NCBI RefSeq assembly: GCF_014596745.1
Contig: NZ_JABTCF010000011.1
Location: 62,001-126,000, forward strand
DNA: 64,000 bases
Direction of reading: 5' to 3'
Origin: Maribacter aquimaris
GTDB lineage: Bacteria; Bacteroidota; Bacteroidia; Flavobacteriales; Flavobacteriaceae
In this document: one piece after another, positions 1 through 8,558 of the stretch
Position numbering within the stretch: the stretch's first letter is position 1
Layout: each line of letters opens with the position of its first letter
Program-made: the position numbers and the translations under genes
The notes under the pieces: generated by a model
Told to the model about the DNA's origin: nothing
What the model saw: only the letters and a program-made list of their open reading frames with translations
The model's database searches: none

Positions 1-2
1 TA

Positions 3-1001
3 TCAATGCCAAATATCGAGGACAGAACAAGCTATAGCATAAATAGTAATCTTATCTATAAAGCTATCATTGAGCCTGCAATGGATAACAATAAGTCTAC
101 AGATATTGTAATCCTTGCTGATGATGTCCTAAATTATATTCCTTTTGATGTACTGCAAACAGATTCAGGAAATGAGAAATCCTATTTACTTTATAAGTAT
201 AGCATTAGTTATGCGAGTTCGGCGACATTATACTTGGAACAAAGCAAAGCGAACCTAAAAAGTAGTAACAAGCTGATGATCTTTGCGCCTAATTTCAACA
301 GATCGGTCTCGGGGATAAAAGCGGATCGGGAAAGGTTTGACAAGGGGCCATTAATTTATAACGTTCAAGAAGCAAAGAATATTTCCGAGTATTTCAAGGG
401 AACGATTTACGATGGGAATAGGGCGAGTATTGCAAATTTTCAAAAGGATCTTGATGCCTATAATTTGATTCACTTTGCAACCCACGCATCCGCCAATGAT
501 GAATTTCCCGACTATTCCTATTTAGCCTTCGAGGATACGGGGAACACCTCCAATTTATTATATGCAAAAGATTTGTACAATTATCATATCAATGCCGATT
601 TGGTGACTTTAAGTGCATGTGAGACCGGTTTCGGAAAACTACAAAAGGGGGAAGGAATGCTTAGTTTGGCGAGAGGGTTCAATTATGCGGGTGTACCCGC
701 AATAGTCACTACCTTATGGAAAATAAACGATCAGAGCACCTCTGAAATAATGAAATTCTTTTACGAGAACCTAAGTAACGGGTTAAACAAAAAGGAAGCC
801 TTGCGACAAGCAAAACTAAGGTACTTAAATTCAAATGACGATGCGCTATTAAGACACCCGTACTATTGGTCCGGTATTGTAATAACAGGTAATACGATGC
901 CCTTAAACAGTACGGATTATTTGTTGTGGGCAATCGTAGCCCTTATTGCACTGCTACTTATCTGGTTGCTATACAAAAAGTCAATTAACCGCGTCAAGTA
1001 G
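3..1001 (+). CDS. CHAT-domain (caspase-like) membrane-anchored protein, C-terminal part
   Basis: The frame is open at the left edge, so this is the C-terminal part of a longer protein; relatives usually have TPR repeats in front. The CHAT fold of the caspase-like cysteine peptidases is recognisable from the His motif HFATHA (second His about residue 160 counted from the Met at base 6) and the Cys motif LSACETG (Cys about residue 205), followed by GEGMLSLARGF and VTTLWKIND. Both catalytic residues are present, so it may be an active peptidase. One transmembrane helix (about residues 303-325) and a short basic tail close the protein. That fits an outside catalytic domain anchored in the inner membrane, which is inference. 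Its 3' end overlaps the end of the opposing TPR gene by 21 bases. Substrate unknown; the neighbouring membrane sensor or the divergent exported operon are candidates by position only. Confidence 0.85.
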   Translation, partial: SMPNIEDRTSYSINSNLIYKAIIEPAMDNNKSTDIVILADDVLNYIPFDVLQTDSGNEKSYLLYKYSISYASSATLYLEQSKANLKSSNKLMIFAPNFNRSVSGIKADRERFDKGPLIYNVQEAKNISEYFKGTIYDGNRASIANFQKDLDAYNLIHFATHASANDEFPDYSYLAFEDTGNTSNLLYAKDLYNYHINADLVTLSACETGFGKLQKGEGMLSLARGFNYAGVPAIVTTLWKINDQSTSEIMKFFYENLSNGLNKKEALRQAKLRYLNSNDDALLRHPYYWSGIVITGNTMPLNSTDYLLWAIVALIALLLIWLLYKKSINRVK

Positions 1002-1709
1002 TTTTTGGGCTTCCGTAGTTTTATACTTTCCTTCTGAGATGACCTTTTCCAATGTTATCCGGGCATTAGGCTTATCGTTCATTTTTAGATAAGCAAGGGC
1101 TAGATACCAGGTTGTTTTTTCCGTTAAGGTATCATTGGTCTTTAGATGCTCCAACAATAGCGGAACCGCTTCACTGGGCTTTTCCAATTTTAGCAAGGCA
1201 TTGGCCTTGTAAAATAAATAATAAGGTTCTTTAGTGGTCGAATACAAATTTGAAAACAAGGATATCGCGATATCATACTCTCCTCTTTCATAAGCCAGGA
1301 AAGCAAGGGTCTTTTCATCTTGATACCCATCACCCCTTTGCAGTGGTTGTACCACATTCCGGTAGGGTTCAAAATAGCTGGCAAAAAGATCGTCGGTAGA
1401 AACCTTTTGATCCATGGTTAAAAAATAGGTTAAACCCACCAACAGTAACACACTGGCGGCTGCCAACCATTTTATATAGGAACGTCTCGTTATTGGTTTT
1501 TTAATTTTGGCTTTCGATTCCAATTCCGAGATCAAATCCCTAAAACGATCATCATCCTCCCTTTGGATAGCCTTCTTCAAATTGGCCTGTAAGGTTATTT
1601 CTTTCTGAAAATCAATGTCATTTTGCAAGAGTTCATCCACCATCACCCTTTCTTCCGGTGAAAGTCTATTCTGTACATATTTTTCAATTAAATCTTCTTG
1701 CTTCGACAT
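981..1709 (-). CDS. TPR-containing transmembrane protein, anti-sigma-like
   Basis: 242 residues. An acidic, helical N-terminal part (about 1-80, with YVQNRLSPEE near the start, a pattern common in Bacteroidota anti-sigma-like proteins) is followed by one transmembrane helix (about 83-100). The remainder carries TPR-like helix pairs, for example YLFYKANALLKLEKPSEAV and WYLALAYLKMNDKPNA. It starts 3 bases after the sigma factor stop, so the two are almost certainly co-transcribed. The layout (cytoplasmic helical domain, membrane span, extracytoplasmic TPR) fits an anti-sigma factor that senses protein partners in the periplasm. No zinc-binding HxxxCxxC motif of classical ZAS anti-sigma factors is visible, so the anti-sigma role is inferred from layout and position. 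Confidence 0.75.
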   Translation of the reverse strand: MSKQEDLIEKYVQNRLSPEERVMVDELLQNDIDFQKEITLQANLKKAIQREDDDRFRDLISELESKAKIKKPITRRSYIKWLAAASVLLLVGLTYFLTMDQKVSTDDLFASYFEPYRNVVQPLQRGDGYQDEKTLAFLAYERGEYDIAISLFSNLYSTTKEPYYLFYKANALLKLEKPSEAVPLLLEHLKTNDTLTEKTTWYLALAYLKMNDKPNARITLEKVISEGKYKTTEAQKLLDAVN

Positions 1710-1712
1710 AGG

Positions 1713-2258
1713 CTATGATTTAATCATGTCTTTCAGGGTTTTTAAGCATCTGGATTTCTGACTTCTAACTACACGGCCATCCGTATAATCCGTATGCTCC
1801 ACAATTTCATCAATATTTAGTCCCCTAGAATAGAACAAGGTTAACATCTCCTGGCATTTTTTTCCTAATCTTTTAAAAAAGGTCTGTAATAAAACCTGTT
1901 CATGACTTAATTCCTCTTCCTCGATATCAGTAGCGATCAATTCAATCGTATCGTGAATACCAGGGTTGTTAGGTTGGTATTCGACTGTTTTCTTCTTTTC
2001 CTTCAACAAATCATAGATCATAAATTTTCCAATCCCAAAAAGATACGTTTTCAAAGAGCTTTTCACTGTTGCCAATTTACCATTCAAAGCATGTTTCCGA
2101 AGCGCAATGAAGGCTTCCTGGTAAATATCACAAAGATCATCATGTGACAAACCATACTTTTTCCCAAAATTCAAAAAAGCATCCCTATGGCTATTATAGA
2201 GTTTTCCCACCTCTATTTGATTACCATGTACCAACGCTTTTATGTGATTTTCTTCCAT
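1713..2258 (-). CDS. ECF-like RNA polymerase sigma-70 family factor
   Basis: 181 residues, the usual ECF size. Region 2 is visible around residues 25-95 (LCDIYQEAFIALRKH, then LKTYLFGIGKFMIYDLLKEKKK), and region 4 at about 130-180 (LGKKCQEMLTLFYSRGLNIDEI with a helix-turn-helix, then RVVRSQKSRCLKTLKDMI). First gene of a two-gene unit with the TPR transmembrane protein. It is transcribed away from the 14-gene block beginning at 2372, and the 113-base space between them would hold both promoters. Whether this factor drives the divergent block is inference. The absence of a consensus housekeeping element on that strand is compatible with it. Confidence 0.9.
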   Translation of the reverse strand: MEENHIKALVHGNQIEVGKLYNSHRDAFLNFGKKYGLSHDDLCDIYQEAFIALRKHALNGKLATVKSSLKTYLFGIGKFMIYDLLKEKKKTVEYQPNNPGIHDTIELIATDIEEEELSHEQVLLQTFFKRLGKKCQEMLTLFYSRGLNIDEIVEHTDYTDGRVVRSQKSRCLKTLKDMIKS

Positions 2259-2292
2259 CTACCTTTTAAGAACGCCAAGGGTGAATTTATAG

Positions 2293-2300
2293 CAAAGTTA
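2293..2300 (-). promoter_or_regulatory. Putative -7 element TAACTTTG of the sigma-factor gene
   Basis: On the minus strand this reads TAACTTTG, a full match to the Bacteroidota housekeeping -7 consensus TAnnTTTG, 35 bases before the sigma-factor start codon. A TTG triplet lies 23 bases further upstream, a longer spacing than usual. No TAnnTTTG match is seen on the plus strand of the same intergenic space. Confidence 0.5.
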
Positions 2301-2371
2301 ATTTTTTAAAAGAGAAATGTTAACAATGCATTTTTTGACATGACTAAAGGTAAATGAAAAACATAATAATC

Positions 2372-3181
2372 ATGAAAAAAATAGCGATCACGGTATTTTT
2401 CTTACTTGCATTTATAGGAAACGTACAACAGGCAGAAGCCCAATTCTTTAAAAAACTAAAAGAACGCGTTAAGGAAAAGGCCGAATATGTAGTTGTGGAA
2501 AAAACATCGGACAAGGTTGCTGAAAAGGCATCAAACTCATTGGATAAGGCTTTTGAAATCAATCCTTTTTCAATGGGAAAGGGAAAAGCAGACCCTACCC
2601 TAGTTCCTGACTCCTATGACTTTAGTTGGAAATACTCCTTAAACATGAAGACCAAAGATGGGGACATTGTATTTCACTACTTTCTTCAACCCGGGCAGCC
2701 TTACTTTGGTTTTACCACCCCACTAATGGAAAGTATGTTCACCGTGATGGACAACGGGCGTAAAATTACGGTAATGTATATGCAATCCGAAAAAAGCCCT
2801 GCAATTATGGCGAATAGCATGCCTGATGACCTGGATATTGAAGAAGCGAACGATGAATCCGCAACCTTCGGTTATGAATCTTTACCTGATAAAGAAATCA
2901 TGGGATATACCTGTACCGGGGTTAAAGCCACGAACGACCGCTATGAAATCAGTATGTATTTCACGGCAGATGCCCCCGTAAGTTTCAATGACATCTATAA
3001 AAACCAAAATAAAAACATACCGGCCGGACTAGAAAATTATTTCGGTGAGGACGATTATGTACTGATGCTGGAAATGCAAATGACCGATCTTAAAAAGAAA
3101 AAAAGGAGTGCGACCATGGAATGTATCGGTCTTGAAGAAGTTCAAAGAACCATAATCAAATCAGATTATAATATCAGGTAA
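2372..3181 (+). CDS. Secreted protein of unknown function, DUF4412-like
   Basis: 269 residues from the ATG at 2372; an ATG 18 bases earlier only adds residues before the signal peptide. Signal peptide at 1-25 ending AEAQ. A basic amphipathic helix follows (FFKKLKERVKEKAEY), then a beta-rich domain with phrases such as GRKITVMYMQSEKS and EIMGYTCTGVKATNDRYEISMYFT. These resemble the DUF4412 type of periplasmic proteins of Bacteroidota, whose function is unknown. First gene of the 14-gene co-directional block; the next gene starts 15 bases downstream. The family call is tentative. Confidence 0.6.
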   Translation: MKKIAITVFFLLAFIGNVQQAEAQFFKKLKERVKEKAEYVVVEKTSDKVAEKASNSLDKAFEINPFSMGKGKADPTLVPDSYDFSWKYSLNMKTKDGDIVFHYFLQPGQPYFGFTTPLMESMFTVMDNGRKITVMYMQSEKSPAIMANSMPDDLDIEEANDESATFGYESLPDKEIMGYTCTGVKATNDRYEISMYFTADAPVSFNDIYKNQNKNIPAGLENYFGEDDYVLMLEMQMTDLKKKKRSATMECIGLEEVQRTIIKSDYNIR

Positions 3182-3196
3182 GCAAAACCAAATAAA

Positions 3197-3541
3197 ATGG
3201 AAACAACAGAAAACAAGACAGCAGTAGTTAGTGAAGGTAAGAACATTGCAATCATTGCCTATATCACCATCATAGGGCTTATCATCGCTTTTGTGATGAA
3301 CAATGACAAAAAAGATGCTTTTGCCGCATATCATATTAAACAATCCCTAGGCTTGGCCGCTACAGCAGTGGCACTAGGCATTATAGGAATAATTCCCATA
3401 TTAGGCTGGATCATAAACATTCTAGGAATTTTGGTACTTCTCTATATGTGGATTATTGGACTAATGAATGCCTTTAATGAAAAAGAAAACCCAGTGCCAT
3501 TTTTAGGCGAAAAATTTGAAATCTGGTTTAAAAATATTTAA
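3197..3541 (+). CDS. Small integral membrane protein, DUF4870-like
   Basis: 114 residues with three hydrophobic helices (about 15-34, 50-70 and 74-92) and the pattern AYHIKQSLGL plus NAFNEKENPVPFLGEKFEIW, typical of DUF4870 proteins. These are short multi-spanning membrane proteins without an established activity. It is the only polytopic protein in the first half of the exported-protein block and could be its inner-membrane component. It lies 15 bases after the preceding gene and 13 before the next. Confidence 0.7.
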   Translation: METTENKTAVVSEGKNIAIIAYITIIGLIIAFVMNNDKKDAFAAYHIKQSLGLAATAVALGIIGIIPILGWIINILGILVLLYMWIIGLMNAFNEKENPVPFLGEKFEIWFKNI

Positions 3542-3554
3542 GCATAGACTGATT

Positions 3555-4649
3555 ATGAAACGACAAATAAGACTAATTGCAGTGTTGCTTCTAGTAACGT
3601 TCACTTTCTCATGCAATAAAGATGATGATAGCCAACCAGAATCCACTGTCATAGAAGATACCCAGCCCGGTACGGCTGATCCAGTTGATCCTACGCCAAC
3701 TCCCCAAACTACAGACTTATATTTAGTAGGGTATGAAAGAGACGGCGACAAACCCTATGCACAACTGTGGAAAAATGGGGTAAAAACGGCTCTTCCCAAT
3801 GCAGCCGGTACTTCACTTGCAAATTCAGTTTATGTTTCTGAAGTTGATGTTTATGTGGCTGGGCAAGCAGAGACAAGTTATAATAGTGCAGCCATCGTAT
3901 GGAAAAATGGGGTTGGCACCCATTTAACCGATGGAACAAAAAGCGCCAATGCCAATTCAGTTTTTGTCTCTGAGGATGATGTTTATGTGGTGGGCTATGA
4001 ACGATCTGAAATAATCAATAGGGAGTCACATTATATTGCAAAATTATGGAAAAACGGAGTAGCTACCCCTTTGACATCAGGCATAAATGATGCAACTGCC
4101 ACTGATGTGTCTGTAGCTGGCTCAGATGTTTATGTAGTGGGTGAAGAATACTTAGCAGAAACCTTTACGTACCAAATGAAGGTATGGAAAAATGGGGTTG
4201 ATCTAAATTATACGAACAGTTCAAAATGGAATAGACCAATTTCAATTTTTGTAGACGGCACCGATGTTTATATAGCTGGATACAGAAAGAATGAGGGTGC
4301 TAACATAGCTGTCCTCTGGAAAAATGGGGTTCCTACCGATTTAACCAACGGAGAAAAGCAAGGTATGGCCATGGATGTTTTTGTAGAGGGTTCTGATGTC
4401 TATGTTGCGGGAATCCATAGCGATGAAAACTCAAATCAAATTGCGACACTCTGGAAAAATGGGGTTGCCACAGAACTAAATACAAATACGAGTGCCACGG
4501 CAAGTACTGTTTGGGTTTCAGGATCTGATGTGTATGTAGGAGGTCATGAACTTAAGGTTGCTAAATTTTGGAAAAATGGCACCCCGACCTCTTTAACAAA
4601 TGGCCAAAACGATGCCACTATAAACTCCATATTCGTAACCTCAAATTAA
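3555..4649 (+). CDS. Lipoprotein with seven WKNG repeats (first of three), probable beta-propeller
   Basis: 364 residues from the ATG at 3555. Signal peptide with lipobox TFSC followed by NKDDD, where the acidic residues after the Cys suit surface or outer-membrane lipoproteins of Bacteroidota. After a Pro/Thr-rich linker comes a repeat of about 45 residues: (S)VxVxxxDVYVxGxE, then A-x-x-WKNGVxTxLT-x-G. WKNG or a close variant occurs exactly seven times. The domain starts mid-repeat (DLYLVGYE) and finishes with the strand SIFVTSN that would complete that repeat. Such an arrangement is what a seven-bladed propeller with Velcro closure would show. The fold is inference. Most diverged of the three copies. 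Function unknown; binding or scaffolding is likely. Confidence 0.75.
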   Translation: MKRQIRLIAVLLLVTFTFSCNKDDDSQPESTVIEDTQPGTADPVDPTPTPQTTDLYLVGYERDGDKPYAQLWKNGVKTALPNAAGTSLANSVYVSEVDVYVAGQAETSYNSAAIVWKNGVGTHLTDGTKSANANSVFVSEDDVYVVGYERSEIINRESHYIAKLWKNGVATPLTSGINDATATDVSVAGSDVYVVGEEYLAETFTYQMKVWKNGVDLNYTNSSKWNRPISIFVDGTDVYIAGYRKNEGANIAVLWKNGVPTDLTNGEKQGMAMDVFVEGSDVYVAGIHSDENSNQIATLWKNGVATELNTNTSATASTVWVSGSDVYVGGHELKVAKFWKNGTPTSLTNGQNDATINSIFVTSN

Positions 4650-4673
4650 AACGTTCAGAAAATCAACAATCAA

Positions 4674-5699
4674 ATGAAAACAAAACTACAAGTCCTTAGC
4701 CTTTTATTACTAATCTGCTTCACTCTTTCATGTAGTAAAGATGATGACAATACAGAACCTGAAGCTGTAAAAGAACCCGTAACCGATGTATACGTGGTTG
4801 GATACGAATCCAATGGTGTGAATAAAATTGCAAAAATTTGGAAAAACGGAATCGCTACCCCTTTAACCAACAGCGCAAATGATGCCAATGCAACCTCGGT
4901 TTATGTCGCTGGTGAAGATGTATATGTAGGAGGTTACGAAAATAATGGAACAAACAATATTGCAACACTTTGGAAAAATGGGGTGAAAACGCCGCTAACA
5001 GATGGTGCCAATAATGCCCTAATACTATCTGTTTTTGTGTCCGGAACTGATGTTTATGCAGCAGGTCGTGAAAGCAATGGAACCAAAAATGTAGCAACGG
5101 TATGGAAAAACGGCGTAGCGATGCCATTAACTGATGGAACAAATACCGCTGGCCTGCAATCAATATACGTTTCGGGTAATGATATTTATACCGCTGGGTA
5201 TGAAAACAATGGCACAAAATACGTGGCAATGGTTTGGAAAAACGGTATAGCGATGCCGTTAACCGATGGAGCAAATGATGCCTTTGCCTATTCTTTATAT
5301 GTTACGGGAAATGATGTAGTTGTCGCCGGAAGTGAAAATGATGGAACAACCAACGTAGCAATGTTATGGAAAAATGGGGTAAAAACACCGTTAACAGACG
5401 GGACTTTCCAAGCACGTGCATCATCGGTATTTAGTGCTGGTGATGATATATATGTTGTAGGATCTGACGGCTTTAAAGTGAATCTTTGGAAAAATGGAGT
5501 CGTTAACTCCATTACGGATGGCAACACATTTGCTTCTGGAAATTCTGTTTTTATTTCAGAAAATGACACCTACGTTGTAGGCTATGAACGACCCGATACA
5601 AAAGACATAGCTACGCTTTGGAAAAATGGGGTAAGGCAACCACTAACAGATGGCACATACAAAGCCTATGCGAATGCTGTTTTTGTAACCAAAAATTAA
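4674..5699 (+). CDS. Lipoprotein with seven WKNG repeats (second of three)
   Basis: 341 residues. Lipobox TLSC followed by SKDDDN. Seven regular repeats carry WKNG(I/V)-x-x-PLTDG and DVYVxGxExNG, the most uniform set of the three paralogs. The domain begins DVYVVGYE and ends AVFVTKN, so the first and last segments would complete one blade. Leader and repeats are very similar to the gene at 5721, pointing to recent tandem duplication. Repeat-to-repeat nucleotide similarity is also high, so copy number could vary between strains. Function unknown. Confidence 0.75.
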   Translation: MKTKLQVLSLLLLICFTLSCSKDDDNTEPEAVKEPVTDVYVVGYESNGVNKIAKIWKNGIATPLTNSANDANATSVYVAGEDVYVGGYENNGTNNIATLWKNGVKTPLTDGANNALILSVFVSGTDVYAAGRESNGTKNVATVWKNGVAMPLTDGTNTAGLQSIYVSGNDIYTAGYENNGTKYVAMVWKNGIAMPLTDGANDAFAYSLYVTGNDVVVAGSENDGTTNVAMLWKNGVKTPLTDGTFQARASSVFSAGDDIYVVGSDGFKVNLWKNGVVNSITDGNTFASGNSVFISENDTYVVGYERPDTKDIATLWKNGVRQPLTDGTYKAYANAVFVTKN

Positions 5700-5720
5700 A
5701 TAGTTAAGCAAAACAAAAAA

Positions 5721-6794
5721 ATGAAAACGAAATCACAAGTCCTCAGCCTTTTATTACTAATCTGCTTCACTTTTTCATGCAGTAAAGATGATGATAAAAC
5801 AGAACTTATTGCTGTCGAGGAACAACAGCCAGAACCACAACCAGAACCAATAACGGATGTATATGCTGTTGGGTGGGAATCGGATGGAATAAAAGATATT
5901 GCAAAAATTTGGAAAAACGGTATCGCCACCCCTTTGACCAACGGCGCGAATAATGCTAATGCAACCTCGGTTTATGTCGCTGGTGAGGATGTTTATATAG
6001 GCGGTTTCGAAAATAATGGATCAACCAATATTGCTACCATTTGGAAAAACGGAGTTAAAACACCACAAGGTGATGGATCAAGGGTTGCGTTTATTTCATC
6101 TGTTTTCGTTTCAGGAGATACAGTTTATGCGGTTGGCATGGAAGTTTATCCAATTATCAATGGTGAACTATACGTTGCGACCCTTTGGATAAACGGCAAA
6201 GCAACGATTTTGAACCAAGGAAAAAATCATTCATGGGCTACATCTGTATATGTAGAAGGAAACGATGTTTATGTTGCAGGGTATGTAGAAGATCCTATAA
6301 CTAAAATTTTTGTAGCCACAATTTGGAAAAATGGGGTTGCAACCTCCCTGACAGATAACCAAGATGGTTCAAGGGCAAGAAATATATTTGTTTCGGGGAA
6401 TAATGTGTATGTCACTGGTTCGCAAGTCAAAAATGGAAAAAAAGTGGCCTATATCTGGAAAAATGGTGTTGCTACCCAACTATCGAACGGAAGTACCGAT
6501 GGATCGGCAAATGCTGTTTATGTCACAAACGATGATGTATATGTTGTGGGTTCAGTCAATGATTCGGAGCAGAATAGAATTGCTTCACTTTGGAAAAATA
6601 ATTTCCCTTCAGACCATTTATCCGTTAGCGGAGTTGATGCCACAGCCAATTCGATTTTTGTAATGGATAACGATGTTTACGTAGGTGGAAGTGAAGGTAA
6701 GTTTGCAACCATCTGGAAAAATGGGGAGCCGATTAAATTGACAGACGGTACTTCCTCAGCACAAGTTAATAGTGTTTTCATAGCTAAAAAATAA
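5721..6794 (+). CDS. Lipoprotein with seven WKNG repeats (third of three)
   Basis: 357 residues. Lipobox TFSC and SKDDDK, with a leader nearly identical to the previous gene. A Gln/Pro/Glu-rich linker precedes the repeats. Seven repeats are present, two with altered signature (LWINGKAT in the third and LWKNNFPS in the sixth), and some loops are longer than in the second paralog. Preserving seven repeats despite drift argues for structural constraint. It lies in the same transcription direction with a 21-base gap. Function unknown; by position it may work with the other two copies and the vWA lipoprotein. Confidence 0.75.
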   Translation: MKTKSQVLSLLLLICFTFSCSKDDDKTELIAVEEQQPEPQPEPITDVYAVGWESDGIKDIAKIWKNGIATPLTNGANNANATSVYVAGEDVYIGGFENNGSTNIATIWKNGVKTPQGDGSRVAFISSVFVSGDTVYAVGMEVYPIINGELYVATLWINGKATILNQGKNHSWATSVYVEGNDVYVAGYVEDPITKIFVATIWKNGVATSLTDNQDGSRARNIFVSGNNVYVTGSQVKNGKKVAYIWKNGVATQLSNGSTDGSANAVYVTNDDVYVVGSVNDSEQNRIASLWKNNFPSDHLSVSGVDATANSIFVMDNDVYVGGSEGKFATIWKNGEPIKLTDGTSSAQVNSVFIAKK

Positions 6795-6817
6795 TCAATA
6801 TAAAAAAATATAAAATC

Positions 6818-7315
6818 ATGAAACTAAAAAAATCCACTCTAGTATTAATAGCCTTTATGCTAACAACCACTTTCTCCTTTTCACAATCGGTTGAGGGTAA
6901 ACTCGCGATTAAAGAATCAGCGAAAGGCAGAACCATTAAGCAGAAAACACCCGTAGCATTGTTCAAGGCATTCAAGGATGGTGAATACAACATTCATTTC
7001 AATTTTAGGACCTCCGACGTCAAATCAGATCAAATTATACTTTTTGATATGAAAACCATAGTAAAATACAATGGTAAAACCATATCCGAAACTTCGCGGG
7101 ACGGATGGCCGTGGATACCGGGTGATATGTTTGTACCCATCGAAGCTTTCGATGCAATTCCAGTTTTACAGAAATTCACATCAAATGAGGGGGCTAAAAG
7201 TCTTCCTCTCAAGGGTGCTAGATCCTTTGAAATCATTTTACAGTTGGTGCCATCCAAGGGGCAAAAGGTAAAAGGAAGTATTAGCCCCGCCTCCATGAAA
7301 TTCACCATTGAATAA
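6818..7315 (+). CDS. Secreted protein of unknown function
   Basis: 165 residues. Signal peptide of about 22 residues ending FSFSQ. The mature part is a single beta-rich domain (YNIHFNFRTSDVKSDQIILFD, then RDGWPWIPGDMF and FEIILQLVPSKGQKVKGSI). No family recognised. It sits between the WKNG-repeat lipoproteins and the TPLT lipoproteins of the same block, with gaps of 23 and 10 bases. Confidence 0.6.
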   Translation: MKLKKSTLVLIAFMLTTTFSFSQSVEGKLAIKESAKGRTIKQKTPVALFKAFKDGEYNIHFNFRTSDVKSDQIILFDMKTIVKYNGKTISETSRDGWPWIPGDMFVPIEAFDAIPVLQKFTSNEGAKSLPLKGARSFEIILQLVPSKGQKVKGSISPASMKFTIE

Positions 7316-7325
7316 ATTGACAATT

Positions 7326-7925
7326 ATGAAAAACCACACCGTTATATGCTGCCTTTTGGTGCTATTATTTTCTTGTAAAGAAAGTGCAAACCAAGAAAAG
7401 ACGAAAATTTCTTCTGCTATAGAAAAGGCAAAGGAAAAAACAATGGACAAGCCCTATCGGACTAGCGATAGCCAAAAAGCCATATATAAGGCCCTAAAGA
7501 AGAAAACGCCCTTGACCAATGATCAACTCTTTGCCATCTTACCCGAAGATATCAATGGCCATAAACCAACCAGTGACCTTGTACTTCAGGTAAGTAGTCA
7601 ATTAACATCGGGCATATATGGTCCTTTAGGGAAAAAGAGCTATAATTTTTATATTCAAGATGGTGTAGGTTCCCGCGCCATCGTTAAGACTTTTTTTGAC
7701 TCCTATAAGATACAGCCCCAAGGACCTCCACAGACCGAGTACGTTTATCAAGATCGGGATGGTTACAAGACCATTGCCTTCCTACAACCTAAAATTAAAC
7801 GCAATTACATCCGCTTTATTTACAATAATCGGTTTGAAATCACCCTGGAAGGCCCTGATCCTGTAGAAGAATTGTGGTCATATATCGACTTTGAAAACCT
7901 GAAAAAATTAGACAAATACAATTGA
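7326..7925 (+). CDS. Lipoprotein of the 'TPLT' family (first of three)
   Basis: 199 residues from the ATG at 7326. Lipobox LFSC followed by KES. After a charged linker the domain opens with KKTPLTNDQLFAILPEDING and closes with FIYNNRFEITLEGPDPVEEL. The same two signatures recur in the products at 8559 and 12253, so three paralogs share this block. No family recognised; an outer-membrane or periplasmic lipid-anchored location is predicted. It is followed after 4 bases by an unrelated lipoprotein, indicating translational coupling. Confidence 0.65.
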   Translation: MKNHTVICCLLVLLFSCKESANQEKTKISSAIEKAKEKTMDKPYRTSDSQKAIYKALKKKTPLTNDQLFAILPEDINGHKPTSDLVLQVSSQLTSGIYGPLGKKSYNFYIQDGVGSRAIVKTFFDSYKIQPQGPPQTEYVYQDRDGYKTIAFLQPKIKRNYIRFIYNNRFEITLEGPDPVEELWSYIDFENLKKLDKYN

Positions 7926-7929
7926 AACG

Positions 7930-8547
7930 ATGAAACGATTATTGATTGCCACAGTTATAATACTACTACTTTTTTCATGCAAAGAGAATGCTAGAAAGAA
8001 TACGGATGTAAACACGAACAATACCGTTCCACAATCAATGAACAAGGAAAAAAAGGCAAATACGAGAAAAACAGCGATCGTAAATGTTGAGGCGGATATC
8101 AGTGGAAAAAAATTCAGTCTAACAGAATACAATCCAGAGGCCAGCACCGATGTGGTTTTTCTAAATGGGGGTTTACAGTTTAGAATACATGATTATCAAA
8201 ATAAGTCCGTTTTAGTAAACTTATATTCTCCCGAAATATTCGCGAAACTACCCATAACCATAACGCAACAAAGCTTAGCCTTGCCTCCTAAAGAGGCTGC
8301 AACGTCAAAAACACAGAGTAGGATTGAGATATTGATTCCTTCTCCCCAACATTTTCAAGGCGACAACAAAATCCTGTATGAAGGTTCCGTTACCCTTGAA
8401 GAACTATCCACGACTAAAATACTTATCAATTTTGACGGTAAGGGGATTGCCCATGGTGCCAGGAAAAAAACGGAGAATCTATTTCCCATGAAAGGCCGGA
8501 TAAAACTCGAGAACTTTAGTATTTATGATACCAGAATGAAAGAATAA
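7930..8547 (+). CDS. Lipoprotein of unknown function
   Basis: 205 residues. Lipobox LFSC then KENARKNTD. The first 55 residues form a low-complexity charged linker. The rest looks beta-rich (VEADISGKKFSLTEYN, LQFRIHDYQNKSVLVNLYS, KILINFDGKGIAHG). No family recognised and no clear relation to the TPLT proteins on either side. The ATG falls 4 bases after the preceding stop. Confidence 0.6.
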   Translation: MKRLLIATVIILLLFSCKENARKNTDVNTNNTVPQSMNKEKKANTRKTAIVNVEADISGKKFSLTEYNPEASTDVVFLNGGLQFRIHDYQNKSVLVNLYSPEIFAKLPITITQQSLALPPKEAATSKTQSRIEILIPSPQHFQGDNKILYEGSVTLEELSTTKILINFDGKGIAHGARKKTENLFPMKGRIKLENFSIYDTRMKE

Positions 8548-8558
8548 AACATATCAAC

